Positions 6,195-10,704 of a stretch of 10,704 bases of DNA are shown one piece after another. The translations under genes and the position numbers were made by a program. The first letter of the stretch is position 1. Each line of letters starts with the position of its first letter. This stretch comes from CAYHSY01 sp964359435 (lineage in GTDB: Bacteria; Patescibacteriota; Minisyncoccia; UBA6257; JAUSGH01), in NCBI GenBank assembly GCA_964359435.1, contig CAYHSY010000031.1, positions 1 through 10,704 on the forward strand. The letters are read 5' to 3'. The notes under the pieces were generated by a model that searched no databases, had not been told where the DNA came from, and was given only the letters and a program-made list of their open reading frames with translations.

Positions 6195-6353
6195 AAAATC
6201 AAATATCAAAACAATAGATATAGATGATAAATAAAAAGTTAAAGAACTAGATATCCCCCAATTTTTTAATTTTAATTTGCCATTTTGAACTTTGATTTTT
6301 GCATTTTTAATTTTTATAATATTCAGTTAAGATTAATTTATAAATTAAAATTT
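6195..6353. other. AT-rich spacer before the GAPDH gene
   Basis: The 159-nt spacer is very AT-rich with recurring ATTTTTAATTTT and TTTGATTTTTGCATTTTTAA words. TATAAT at 6315-6320 (RNA start about 6327) or TATAAA at 6339-6344 (start about 6351) could be the GAPDH -10 box. No terminator for the MFS gene and no ribosome site for GAPDH is visible. Confidence 0.35.
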
Positions 6354-7403
6354 ATGCTTAAATCCAAAAATATACGCATAGCTATCAACGGTTTCGGTCG
6401 CATCGGTCGTCTCTTTTTCCGCCAAATGTTTGGGCAAAAGGGCTTTGAAATTGTCGCCATCAATGATTTGGGCGATATAGAAAACTTGGCTTATCTTTTG
6501 AAATACGATTCCGTCTACCGCGTGTATGACAAGTCCGTGGAGTGGACGCATGATCATGGGGGTGTCGGCGGCATGCTCGTCGTGGATGGCAAGGAAATAG
6601 AAGTCGTGCAGGAGAAAGACCCAGCCAAATTGCCTTGGGGAAAGATGGGAATAGACATCGCGGTCGAATCCACCGGCGCATTTGAATCGTTTGAGAAGGC
6701 GGGCGCGCATTTGGTCGCGGGGGCAAAGCGGGTTGTGATTACAGCTCCGGCAAAAGATGATGAGCGCGATGACGCGAAAACTGTTTTGATGGGTTTGAAT
6801 GAAAAAGATTTCGCCAAGTGCAAAATTACTTCCAATGGTTCCTGCACCACCAACGCCACGCATCCGGTCGTCGCTATCATGCACGAGAGTATCGGCATTG
6901 CAAAGGCGTTTTTGGCGACCACTCACGGCTATACCGCCACTCAAAACTTGGTGGATGGGCCCACGCGCGGCAAGGACTTCCGGCGCGGCCGGGCGGCGGC
7001 TGTAAACATTTCGCCGTCTTTTACGGGCGCCGCCATTTCTGTTACGCGGCCCCTGCCGGACTTGGCGGGTAAATTTGACGGGCTGGCTTACCGGGTGCCG
7101 ATAATAACCGGTTCCTTGGCAGACCTTACTTTTGTCGCCAAGCGCAATACAAGCGTGGAAGAGGTTAATGAAATTTTAAGAAAAGCCGCCGCTTCCGAAC
7201 GCTGGGCCGGTTTGGTGAAGATCGCGGACGACCAAGTTGTTTCCTCCGACATCATCGGCGAAACCCACGCCTCCATTTTGGATTTGGCCTATACCAAAGT
7301 CATAGACGGCGACCTCGTGAAAGTGCTCTCATGGTATGACAACGAATGGGGCTATGTGGCGACGCTCGTAAAACACGTTATTAAATCCGCGGAAGCGCTA
7401 TAA
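6354..7403 (+). CDS. gap: glyceraldehyde-3-phosphate dehydrogenase
   Basis: It oxidises glyceraldehyde 3-phosphate to 1,3-bisphosphoglycerate with NAD in cytoplasmic glycolysis. In the 349-residue form the Rossmann motif INGFGRIGR is at 11-19, Asp38 in the INDL position favours NAD over NADP, catalytic Cys164 sits in SNGSCTTN (160-167) and His191 in HGYTATQNLVDGP (191-203). RRGRAAAVNISP (210-221) and SWYDNEWGY (326-334) are further family signatures. Two places differ from common bacterial enzymes: the residue after SCTTN is Ala (commonly Cys), and RVPIITGSLADLT replaces the usual RVPTPNVSVVDLT. Length is close to the usual 330-340. An ATG at 6285 would add 23 unlikely residues from the AT-rich spacer, so 6354 is chosen. 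RpiB, another sugar phosphate enzyme, lies downstream but 350 nt away. Confidence 0.96.
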   Translation: MLKSKNIRIAINGFGRIGRLFFRQMFGQKGFEIVAINDLGDIENLAYLLKYDSVYRVYDKSVEWTHDHGGVGGMLVVDGKEIEVVQEKDPAKLPWGKMGIDIAVESTGAFESFEKAGAHLVAGAKRVVITAPAKDDERDDAKTVLMGLNEKDFAKCKITSNGSCTTNATHPVVAIMHESIGIAKAFLATTHGYTATQNLVDGPTRGKDFRRGRAAAVNISPSFTGAAISVTRPLPDLAGKFDGLAYRVPIITGSLADLTFVAKRNTSVEEVNEILRKAAASERWAGLVKIADDQVVSSDIIGETHASILDLAYTKVIDGDLVKVLSWYDNEWGYVATLVKHVIKSAEAL

Positions 7404-7410
7404 TTAGCCC

Positions 7411-7446
7411 GTCATTGCGAGGGAGCGCGGCGACCGCGGCAATCTT
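7411..7446. repeat. GTCATTGCGAGG-type dispersed palindromic repeat
   Basis: GTCATTGCGAGGGAGCGC through GCGGCAATCTT is an intergenic element closed by ATTGC (7414-7418) and GCAAT (7439-7443). It strongly resembles the GTCATTGCGAGGAGC...GCAATCTC palindromes scattered in many bacterial genomes (recalled, not searched). It follows the gap stop by 7 nt and is the first of three different repeats in the 352-nt gap-rpiB spacer. Confidence 0.6.
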
Positions 7447-7487
7447 ACGGTGATTTTATAAAAAATGGAAAATTTACAACCATAGTT

Positions 7488-7512
7488 TCCTCCCCCTTAG
7501 GAAGGGGGAGGA
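7488..7512. repeat. perfect 11-bp GC hairpin in the gap-rpiB spacer
   Basis: TCCTCCCCCTT (7488-7498), loop AGG, AAGGGGGAGGA (7502-7512), then ATAAGGTGGGGGA. No T-run follows on either strand, so it is more likely a dispersed palindrome than a terminator. It resembles the CCTCCCCCTTA...AAGGGGGAGG intergenic repeats known from many genomes (recollection only). Confidence 0.6.
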
Positions 7513-7539
7513 ATAAGGTGGGGGATATCAATAATTAAA

Positions 7540-7698
7540 ATGAAAAACGATAAATCAAAATTGAAAAAGTTCGACTATATTTATGGACTAAGAATTTTAA
7601 AACAAATTAATAAAAATTTAGAATTGATTATAAAAATTCAGAAAAAAATTATTAATAAAACAAATTATTTTATACCTCTACGGTCAATGTCAACCTGA
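7540..7698 (+). CDS. doubtful 52-residue Lys/Ile-rich frame
   Basis: ATG at 7540 opens a frame reading MKNDKSKLKKFDYIYGLRIL and ending in PLRSMST at 7698. It is rich in Lys, Ile and Asn, as expected from its very AT-rich sequence, and could form an amphipathic helix. There is no ribosome site, and its last codons run into the dispersed repeat at 7689-7717. It is recorded because it is the only open frame in the spacer, but chance is the better explanation. Confidence 0.15.
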   Translation: MKNDKSKLKKFDYIYGLRILKQINKNLELIIKIQKKIINKTNYFIPLRSMST

Positions 7699-7717
7699 AC
7701 GTTGCGCGAAGAATCTT
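7689..7717. repeat. GTCAACCTGAAC...GAAGAATCTT dispersed repeat
   Basis: The stretch GTCAACCTGAACGTTGCGCG with AAGAATCTT resembles the widespread intergenic GTCATCCTGAGCGAAGCGAAGGATCT element (recalled, not searched). It is far more GC-rich than the AT-rich DNA on both sides. Confidence 0.4.
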
Positions 7718-7755
7718 ATATAAATTGATACATTTTGATATTTACACTTTAAATT

Positions 7756-8241
7756 ATGATAATTTTTCTCGCTTCCGATCATGCGGGCTTAGAACTCAAG
7801 GCCAAAATTAAAAATCATCTGGAAGGTCTCGGCCACGAAGTTAAAGACCTCGGTCCTTTTGAATTTAATAAAGACGACGACTATCCGGATTTTATCCGCC
7901 CGGCCGCGGAAGCGGTCGCAGGAGACCCGGAAGACAGCCGTGCCTTCATAATGGGCGGCGGGGGACAGGGCGAGGCGATGGTTGCAAACCGCGTGCGCGG
8001 TGTCCGAGCCGCCGTCTTTTACGGCCCGCGCCCTCCGGTGGAGTCCGCCGACATTGCCGGCCGCGTGAGCCAAGACCCTTATGAGCAAATCCGCCTGGCC
8101 CGTGAACACAACAACGCGAACGTCTTGTCCTTCGGCGCCCGTTTCGTGACCGAAGAGGAAGCGTATAAAGCCATAGATATCTTCCTCGCGACTCCTTTCT
8201 CCCCCGAACCCCGCCATCAGCGGCGCATTGACAAGTTTTAA
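7756..8241 (+). CDS. rpiB: ribose-5-phosphate isomerase B family (RpiB/LacAB), Glu-type active site
   Basis: The family interconverts ribose 5-phosphate and ribulose 5-phosphate in the non-oxidative pentose phosphate pathway. The 161 residues carry SDHAG (7-11), DDYPDF (41-46), GGGGQGEAMVANRVRGVRAA (67-86), LAREHNNANVLSFGAR (114-129) and RHQRRID (153-159). E. coli RpiB has its catalytic Cys at the start of the CGTGIG motif; here that place is Gly67, and Glu73 falls where the actinobacterial enzymes (M. tuberculosis type, GGSGNGE) have their catalytic Glu. TTP/ATP-WS/FS followed by RHQRRID is also typical of that branch. A -10-like TACACT (7743-7748) lies 7 nt before the ATG and there is no ribosome site, so the mRNA may be leaderless. 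The promoter of the DGR target overlaps its last codons. Confidence 0.92.
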   Translation: MIIFLASDHAGLELKAKIKNHLEGLGHEVKDLGPFEFNKDDDYPDFIRPAAEAVAGDPEDSRAFIMGGGGQGEAMVANRVRGVRAAVFYGPRPPVESADIAGRVSQDPYEQIRLAREHNNANVLSFGARFVTEEEAYKAIDIFLATPFSPEPRHQRRIDKF

Positions 8242-8256
8242 TTTATTTGCTATCTT
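8228..8256 (+). promoter_or_regulatory. promoter of the DGR target gene
   Basis: TTGACA (8228-8233), a 17-nt spacer and TATCTT (8251-8256) preceded by TG at 8248-8249 combine a perfect -35 with an extended -10. It lies over the end of rpiB, and RNA would start near 8263. Alternative -10 boxes are TATACT (8262-8267) and TAATCT with an upstream TG (8293-8301). Confidence 0.6.
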
Positions 8257-8264
8257 GCTCATAT

Positions 8265-8284
8265 ACTAAACCCTGTGGTTTAGT
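8265..8284 (+). promoter_or_regulatory. hairpin at the start of the DGR target leader
   Basis: ACTAAACC-CTGT-GGTTTAGT is a perfect 8-bp stem with a 4-nt loop. If RNA starts near 8263 the hairpin is at the very 5' end of the target mRNA, where it could protect the transcript; it could also be a weak terminator of rpiB, though only GGGTTCTTTG follows. Confidence 0.45.
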
Positions 8285-8324
8285 GGGTTCTTTGCTAATC
8301 TGTTTTCCACGAAAGGATTGAACG

Positions 8325-8684
8325 ATGAAGCACCGTGTGTTGGTCAAGTCGGGTGACTATGACGCGACAATGAGTCAGAAGCGCGCCCTCCTTTCGCCGG
8401 ATGAAGAAGTGCCTCGGGCCGTGGAAGTCGTCTATCTGGCGACTCCCTACTCTCTGGCGACTCTCTACTCTCTGGCGCGCGGCGAAAAGCTCTTCTCGGA
8501 CGTCTGGGTGCGCACCAGCTCTCTTTCCTCATACGGCCGCGTCTGCGTCTACTTCTGCGGTGGCCGGCTGGACGTCGACCGCTGGCGCGGCGAGGCGGAT
8601 GGCGCGGTCGGCCTCGCTTCCTCCCGCCTGCCTGCCGTAGGCAGGGAAGTTCCTCGAAAAGTAACTGGGATCTGGAGTTCTTGA
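8325..8684 (+). CDS. DGR target protein with C-terminal variable region
   Basis: This 119-residue protein is the substrate of the neighbouring DGR: its C-terminal third (about residues 67-101) is encoded by the variable repeat and is diversified by copying from TR. The invariant part ends in VVYLATxYSLARGEKLF and SDVWVRTSS, followed by the VR segment RLDVDRWRGEADGAVGLASS, which is the ligand-facing part of the C-type-lectin-like fold common in DGR targets (fold inferred). No signal peptide or membrane helix is visible. The start follows AAAGGA (8312-8317) at 7 nt. The present reading frame after residue 101 (LPAVGREVPRKVTGIWSS) comes from a 19-nt hairpin at 8627-8645; without it the gene would end KFLEK and stop at 8664. 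An 18-nt tandem duplication (8436-8471) adds six residues to the invariant part. What it binds is unknown. Confidence 0.85.
   Translation: MKHRVLVKSGDYDATMSQKRALLSPDEEVPRAVEVVYLATPYSLATLYSLARGEKLFSDVWVRTSSLSSYGRVCVYFCGGRLDVDRWRGEADGAVGLASSRLPAVGREVPRKVTGIWSS
8436..8477 (+). repeat. 18-nt tandem duplication in the DGR target
   Basis: CTGGCGACTCCCTACTCT (8436-8453) and CTGGCGACTCTCTACTCT (8454-8471) differ at one base, and a third copy begins at 8472 (CTGGCG). The protein reads LATPYS-LATLYS-LA. The frame is kept. Confidence 0.8.
8522..8653 (+). repeat. DGR variable repeat (VR)
   Basis: This segment matches the - strand of 10257-10372 (TR). Over the core there are 17 substitutions, all where TR has adenine (12 A to G, 3 A to T, 2 A to C). 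For example, TR codons AAC, TAC, GAT and ATC appear as TGC/TAC/CGC/GAC, TGC, GGT and GTC. The few other differences are a 3-nt deletion after 8537 (one AAC codon of TR), one G to A at 8531, a C/G difference at 8649, and a 19-nt insertion at 8627-8645. Lengths agree: 116 nt of TR minus 3 plus 19 gives 132. The non-mutated 3' end from GCCTCGCTTCCTCCCG is the presumed IMH. Confidence 0.95.
8627..8645 (+). repeat. 19-nt hairpin interrupting the VR 3' end
   Basis: CCTGCCTGCCGTAGGCAGG is present in VR and missing in TR; it contains a perfect 6-bp stem (CCTGCC 8631-8636, GGCAGG 8640-8645) with a GTA loop. Left of it VR and TR are identical (GCCTCGCTTCCTCCCG), and right of it identity resumes with GAAGTTCC against GAACTTCC. 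Being 19 nt it shifts the reading frame of the target. It is either an inserted dispersed palindrome or a functional cruciform for retrohoming. Confidence 0.75.
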
Positions 8685-8750
8685 AACTCTTGATCCCTTG
8701 ATCCTTGGGCCTTGGATTTTCAAATTCGCTTTGAACTCCAGGGCTTTTTT
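8672..8750 (+). terminator. long-loop hairpin terminator of the DGR target
   Basis: CTGGAGTTC (8672-8680, covering the last codons) pairs perfectly with GAACTCCAG (8733-8741); inside it TTGAAA (8681-8686) can pair with TTTCAA (8718-8723). GGCTTTTTTATTTTT follows. The loop also holds a direct repeat CTTGATCC. The long loop makes efficiency uncertain. Confidence 0.5.
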
Positions 8751-8763
8751 ATTTTTCTATATT

Positions 8764-8826
8764 TGCTAAACTAAATCTATGCTCAAAAGAGAATTCCAAT
8801 TCCTTCTTTCTTTCTTTCTTTCTTAA
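8764..8826 (+). pseudogene. orphan leaderless start with a 15-residue frame and CTTT repeats
   Basis: TG-C-TAAACT (8764-8772) followed after 6 nt by ATG (8779) is the same promoter-start arrangement as for the MFS gene. The frame reads MLKREFQFLLSFFLS and stops at 8826 within a CTTT tetranucleotide run (8806-8824). It is either the 5' remnant of a gene cut when the RT-avd-TR part was inserted, a leader peptide, or only a promoter. Adding one or two repeat units lengthens the frame only slightly, so phase variation of a real protein is not supported. Confidence 0.35.
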
Positions 8827-8863
8827 TCTTTTAATCGGCACAAAAGGTCGAGTGTGTATAGTG

Positions 8864-8884
8864 GCCGCATTCCGCGGCTTTTTT
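8864..8884 (+). terminator. intrinsic terminator on the + strand facing the RT gene
   Basis: GCCGC (8864-8868), loop ATTCC, GCGGC (8874-8878), then TTTTTT. It stops + strand transcription at the 3' end of the convergent RT gene. Confidence 0.6.
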
Positions 8885-9875
8885 ATTCTAAATGATTAAA
8901 CCAAAATAGATTTTTTAGTTCGTTCTCCAAAGCTTTTGCGTTCGCGTGGCCAAGGACTCCTAGATATGATTGCAAAGCCGGTTCGGTTACGCCTTTGATT
9001 ATTTTTCTGAATATGCGTTTTTTGATCTTGGCGCGTAGTAGGCGATAAGTGGGATGTTGGATATATCCTAAAAAATCTATACCCCAGTGATATTTACGTA
9101 TCGTGACTTTGTTCGGATGCAATTCGAGTTTTAAGCGAAGGCGCAAAAAATCTCGTATTTTTTCCAGCCAAATTGTTAATTGTTCGCGTGAATTACACAC
9201 AATTACAAAGTCGTCGGTATAGCGGATATAAAAGGGGATACGGAGCCGGTGTTTAATAAACCAATCAAGCTCGTTCATATAGATATTACCGAATAGTTGA
9301 CTGGTGAGATTGCCCAGCGGCAGTCCGGGACTACGGCTTCTTATAATGCGTTCTACGAGCCAGATTATTTTATCATCTTCAATTTTCCGCTTTATTAATT
9401 GTAAAAGTATGGCGTGATCAACGGAGGCGAAGAATTTTCTGATATCGCATTTCAAGATAAAACAGGGTTTGGTATTATTGGCGCTAACTCGTCGCGCGAT
9501 GGTAGTGAGTCGCTCTATTCCTTTATGCGTTCCCTTACCGATTCGGCAGGAATATGAATCAAATATGAAAGTCGGTTCAAAAATCGGATTTAATATGTCA
9601 AAAACAAATTGATGAACTACGCGGTCTTTGACCGTCGCTTTGTGAATTTGACGCAGTTTTGGATCAAGAATTGTGAAAGCTTTGTAGGAATCGTGGCGAT
9701 AGGTTTTTTGGACTAACGACTCGGCGATTGCTTTGAGATTATGATCAACATTGCCGCCAAACTGTTTAATATCGGTTCTCCTTGTTTTGCCTTTTTTAAA
9801 CTTAATCCAAGCGGAAACTAAGGTTACCTTAATATCTAAATTATCAAAAATAGCTTTAAATTTTTTCATAATCAT
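8883..9875 (-). CDS. DGR reverse transcriptase
   Basis: It copies the TR RNA into cDNA with errors at adenines, and the cDNA then replaces VR. With the start at 9875 it has 330 residues, near the usual DGR RT length, with finger-palm-thumb and no maturase or endonuclease domain. Seen are KDRVVHQFV (84-92), DSYSCRIGKGTHKG (106-119), KCDIRKFFASVDH (142-154, catalytic Asp144), LPLGNLTSQLFGNIYMNELD (185-204, the motif 4 form typical of DGR and group II intron-like RTs), YTDDF (219-223, catalytic Asp pair) and GIDFLGY (265-271). ATGs at 9890, 9875 and 9869 are possible; AAAGG lies 5 nt before the one at 9875. That ATG shares CATG with the avd start on the other strand. If transcribed from upstream of TR, the mRNA would carry TR and antisense avd in its leader. 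Confidence 0.93.
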   Translation of the reverse strand: MIMKKFKAIFDNLDIKVTLVSAWIKFKKGKTRRTDIKQFGGNVDHNLKAIAESLVQKTYRHDSYKAFTILDPKLRQIHKATVKDRVVHQFVFDILNPIFEPTFIFDSYSCRIGKGTHKGIERLTTIARRVSANNTKPCFILKCDIRKFFASVDHAILLQLIKRKIEDDKIIWLVERIIRSRSPGLPLGNLTSQLFGNIYMNELDWFIKHRLRIPFYIRYTDDFVIVCNSREQLTIWLEKIRDFLRLRLKLELHPNKVTIRKYHWGIDFLGYIQHPTYRLLRAKIKKRIFRKIIKGVTEPALQSYLGVLGHANAKALENELKNLFWFNHLE

Positions 9876-10242
9876 GAATACCTTTGACATCCCAATTTTT
9901 AAGAAAATTTATGAGTTGCGAAAATACTTTTACATTTGTCTTAAAAAATTTCCCAGATATGACCGCTATGGGCTTGGCTCGCGATGCGAGGAAGACATTT
10001 GCGGACTTATGGAAGCTGTTATGGCGGCGAGTCAGCTTCCCAAGTCGGAGAAATTGTCATATTTGCGGCTCGGAAGCCGTAAATTGAATTTACTGCGGGC
10101 CAATTTGCTTTTTGCTAAAGATATTCGCGCCATGGATGCCAAATCGTATTCGGTTGTTGTTAGATCTTTAGATGAGATTGGCAAAATGCTTGGTGGTTGG
10201 GAAAAGTTTACTAAAAGCGATAAAGAAATAACGCCCTCATAG
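9874..10242 (+). CDS. avd: DGR accessory variability protein, Avd-type four-helix bundle
   Basis: Avd proteins form barrel-like pentamers that bind the RT and TR RNA and are needed for cDNA synthesis and homing. The 122 residues are almost all helical and basic, with FPRYDRYGLGSRCEEDI (26-42), RKLNLLRANLLFAKDIRAMD (69-88) and SLDEIGKMLGGWEKF (98-112), the last being a typical Avd ending. The frame extends upstream to 9751, but residues before Met42 of that frame lie over the RT gene and do not fit the family, so 9874 is chosen; no ribosome site is present. It is divergent from the RT gene, unlike the same-strand avd-TR-RT order of the Bordetella phage DGR, and its 3' end faces TR. A hairpin spans its stop codon. 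Confidence 0.9.
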   Translation: MNTFDIPIFKKIYELRKYFYICLKKFPRYDRYGLGSRCEEDICGLMEAVMAASQLPKSEKLSYLRLGSRKLNLLRANLLFAKDIRAMDAKSYSVVVRSLDEIGKMLGGWEKFTKSDKEITPS

Positions 10243-10251
10243 GGCGTTATT
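10227..10251. terminator. hairpin between avd and TR
   Basis: AATAACGCCCT-CAT-AGGGCGTTATT is a perfect 11-bp stem with a 3-nt loop, overlapping the avd stop. No T-run follows on the + strand; on the - strand TTTCTTTATC follows. It is therefore 5 nt downstream of the TR 3' end in the TR RNA and could be a terminator, or a structure that helps prime cDNA synthesis. Confidence 0.6.
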
Positions 10252-10256
10252 AAGAC

Positions 10257-10372
10257 GGAAGTTCCGGGAGGAAGCGAGGCCGATCGCGTCATTCGCCTCG
10301 TCGTTCCAGTTGTTGATGTTCAGCCGGCCATCGTAGAAGTTGACGTTGACGCGGTTGCCGTTCGAGGAAAGA
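10257..10372 (-). repeat. DGR template repeat (TR)
   Basis: Read on the - strand this 116-nt sequence is the invariant donor for VR. It is written in the frame of the target as S-S-N-G-N-R-V-N-V-N-F-Y-D-G-R-L-N-I-N-N-W-N-D and on to GLASSRNF, with eight AAC codons before the presumed IMH, the codon best suited to adenine mutagenesis. It is non-coding itself. Its sense strand is that of the RT gene and opposite to avd. The 3' end GGCCTCGCTTCCTCCCGGAA followed by CTTCC matches the VR end apart from one base and the 19-nt hairpin. Confidence 0.95.
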
Positions 10373-10416
10373 TTTTGCCCATCTCCGTCCGTGTCACCAA
10401 AAAGCTTGAGGGGTCA

Positions 10417-10446
10417 TCGCGCTAATTTGTGTATAAATCGCGCGAG
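10417..10446. promoter_or_regulatory. imperfect palindrome upstream of TR with -10-like core
   Basis: CGCGCTAATTT (from 10418) and AAATCGCGCG (to 10444) form an imperfect inverted repeat around GTGTAT. Read on the - strand the core gives ATTTATACAC, which could hold a -10 box for the TR RNA about 50-60 nt before TR. Either an operator-like site or chance. Confidence 0.3.
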
Positions 10447-10635
10447 TGTCGGCCATGGGTCGAGCGCCTCTTCTTTTTTGTTTCTTGTCGGGAGCAGTTC
10501 AAATTTGACTCTAAACATCTCCGCGTGGAGAGGGGCAAGAAGTTCCATCTTCATTGTTTTTGCGCGCTATCGCCTCCCTTAAGAGGGGATATTCCGGCTA
10601 AAAACAACGCAGTATCTCACGAGATTGAGTCGTAA
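10429..10635 (+). CDS. doubtful 68-residue Cys/His-containing frame (GTG start)
   Basis: The frame starts at GTG after an in-frame TAA and contains CREQFKFDSKHLRVERGKKF followed by HLHCFCAL, a spacing of Cys and His loosely like a zinc module and loosely like CGRRFLVGDYVLHDLEGGKL of the 3157 gene. There is no good ribosome site, the expected first CxxC is incomplete, and it overlaps an open frame on the other strand. It may be a degraded gene or a chance frame. Confidence 0.25.
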   Translation: MYKSRECRPWVERLFFFVSCREQFKFDSKHLRVERGKKFHLHCFCALSPPLRGDIPAKNNAVSHEIES

Positions 10636-10704
10636 CCAAATCTGCTACTTCCATTCCGGAATCTATTAGGACACTGATAAAATCGAAGCATGCAAAAGAA
10701 ATCG
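10598..10704 (-). CDS. possible C terminus of a gene entering from the right edge
   Basis: On the - strand the frame is open from the window edge and ends with FISVLIDSGMEVADLVTTQS then REILRCF and TAG (10598-10600). About 34 residues are visible. The composition is protein-like, but it is too short to identify and overlaps the frame at 10429-10635 on the other strand; at most one of the two is likely real. If real, its transcript could run on into TR. Confidence 0.3.
   Translation of the reverse strand, partial: ISFACFDFISVLIDSGMEVADLVTTQSREILRCF

Noticed and set aside
7488..7512. Intrinsic terminator of the gap gene
   Set aside because: The hairpin is strong but lacks a T-run on either strand and lies 85 nt after the stop; it fits a dispersed palindrome better.
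8779..8885. Phase-variable gene controlled by CTTT repeats
   Set aside because: Adding one or two repeat units extends the frame only to about 20-40 residues before a stop, so there is no gene to switch.
8883..9875. Group II intron or retron instead of a DGR
   Set aside because: The RT lacks maturase and endonuclease domains, no intron domain V-like structure was seen, and the adjacent TR/VR pair with adenine-only changes plus Avd settles it as a DGR.
10340..10582. 80-residue + strand frame across TR and its upstream DNA
   Set aside because: Its first part is antisense to TR, the rest is Ser/Leu-rich without motifs, and no ribosome site precedes it.

Overview
The window looks like a piece of a Candidate Phyla Radiation (Patescibacteria, probably Parcubacteria-like) genome. 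This is inferred from small compact genes, several starts with a -10 box at leaderless distance, AT-rich spacers with dispersed GC-rich palindromes, short housekeeping proteins carrying an extra N-terminal membrane anchor, and above all the type of diversity-generating retroelement (DGR) at the right end. No rRNA or tRNA gene was recognised.

Left part (1-4815), all on the + strand: the end of a multi-pass membrane protein; a proline-rich single-pass protein of unknown function (599-1882); a small zinc-ribbon-like protein with its own promoter and terminator (1991-2302); then a tight cluster of a 44-residue membrane peptide overlapping a membrane-anchored cyclophilin, a protein with two zinc-knuckle-like modules, a SpoU/TrmH-type RNA methyltransferase and a membrane-anchored DUF192 protein. 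Middle part (4816-8241): a tandem array of paired hairpins, an MFS transporter, glyceraldehyde-3-phosphate dehydrogenase, a spacer full of dispersed repeats, and an RpiB-type sugar phosphate isomerase with a Glu-type instead of a Cys-type active site.

Right part (8228-10372) is a complete DGR. Target gene 8325-8684 (+) carries the variable repeat VR (8522-8653). A DGR reverse transcriptase (8883-9875, -) and an Avd-type accessory protein (9874-10242, +) are divergent and read their start codons from the same CATG. The template repeat TR (10257-10372) has its sense on the - strand and points into the 3' end of avd. TR and VR differ by 17 substitutions in the diversified core, every one at a TR adenine, which is the hallmark of adenine-specific mutagenic retrohoming.

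The most unusual point is that the VR 3' end (the presumed IMH, initiation of mutagenic homing) is split by a 19-nt GC-rich hairpin absent from TR. Removing it restores near-identity to TR and also restores a short natural C terminus for the target protein, so this looks like either a recent palindrome insertion that shifts the frame or a retrohoming cruciform placed unusually inside the IMH.
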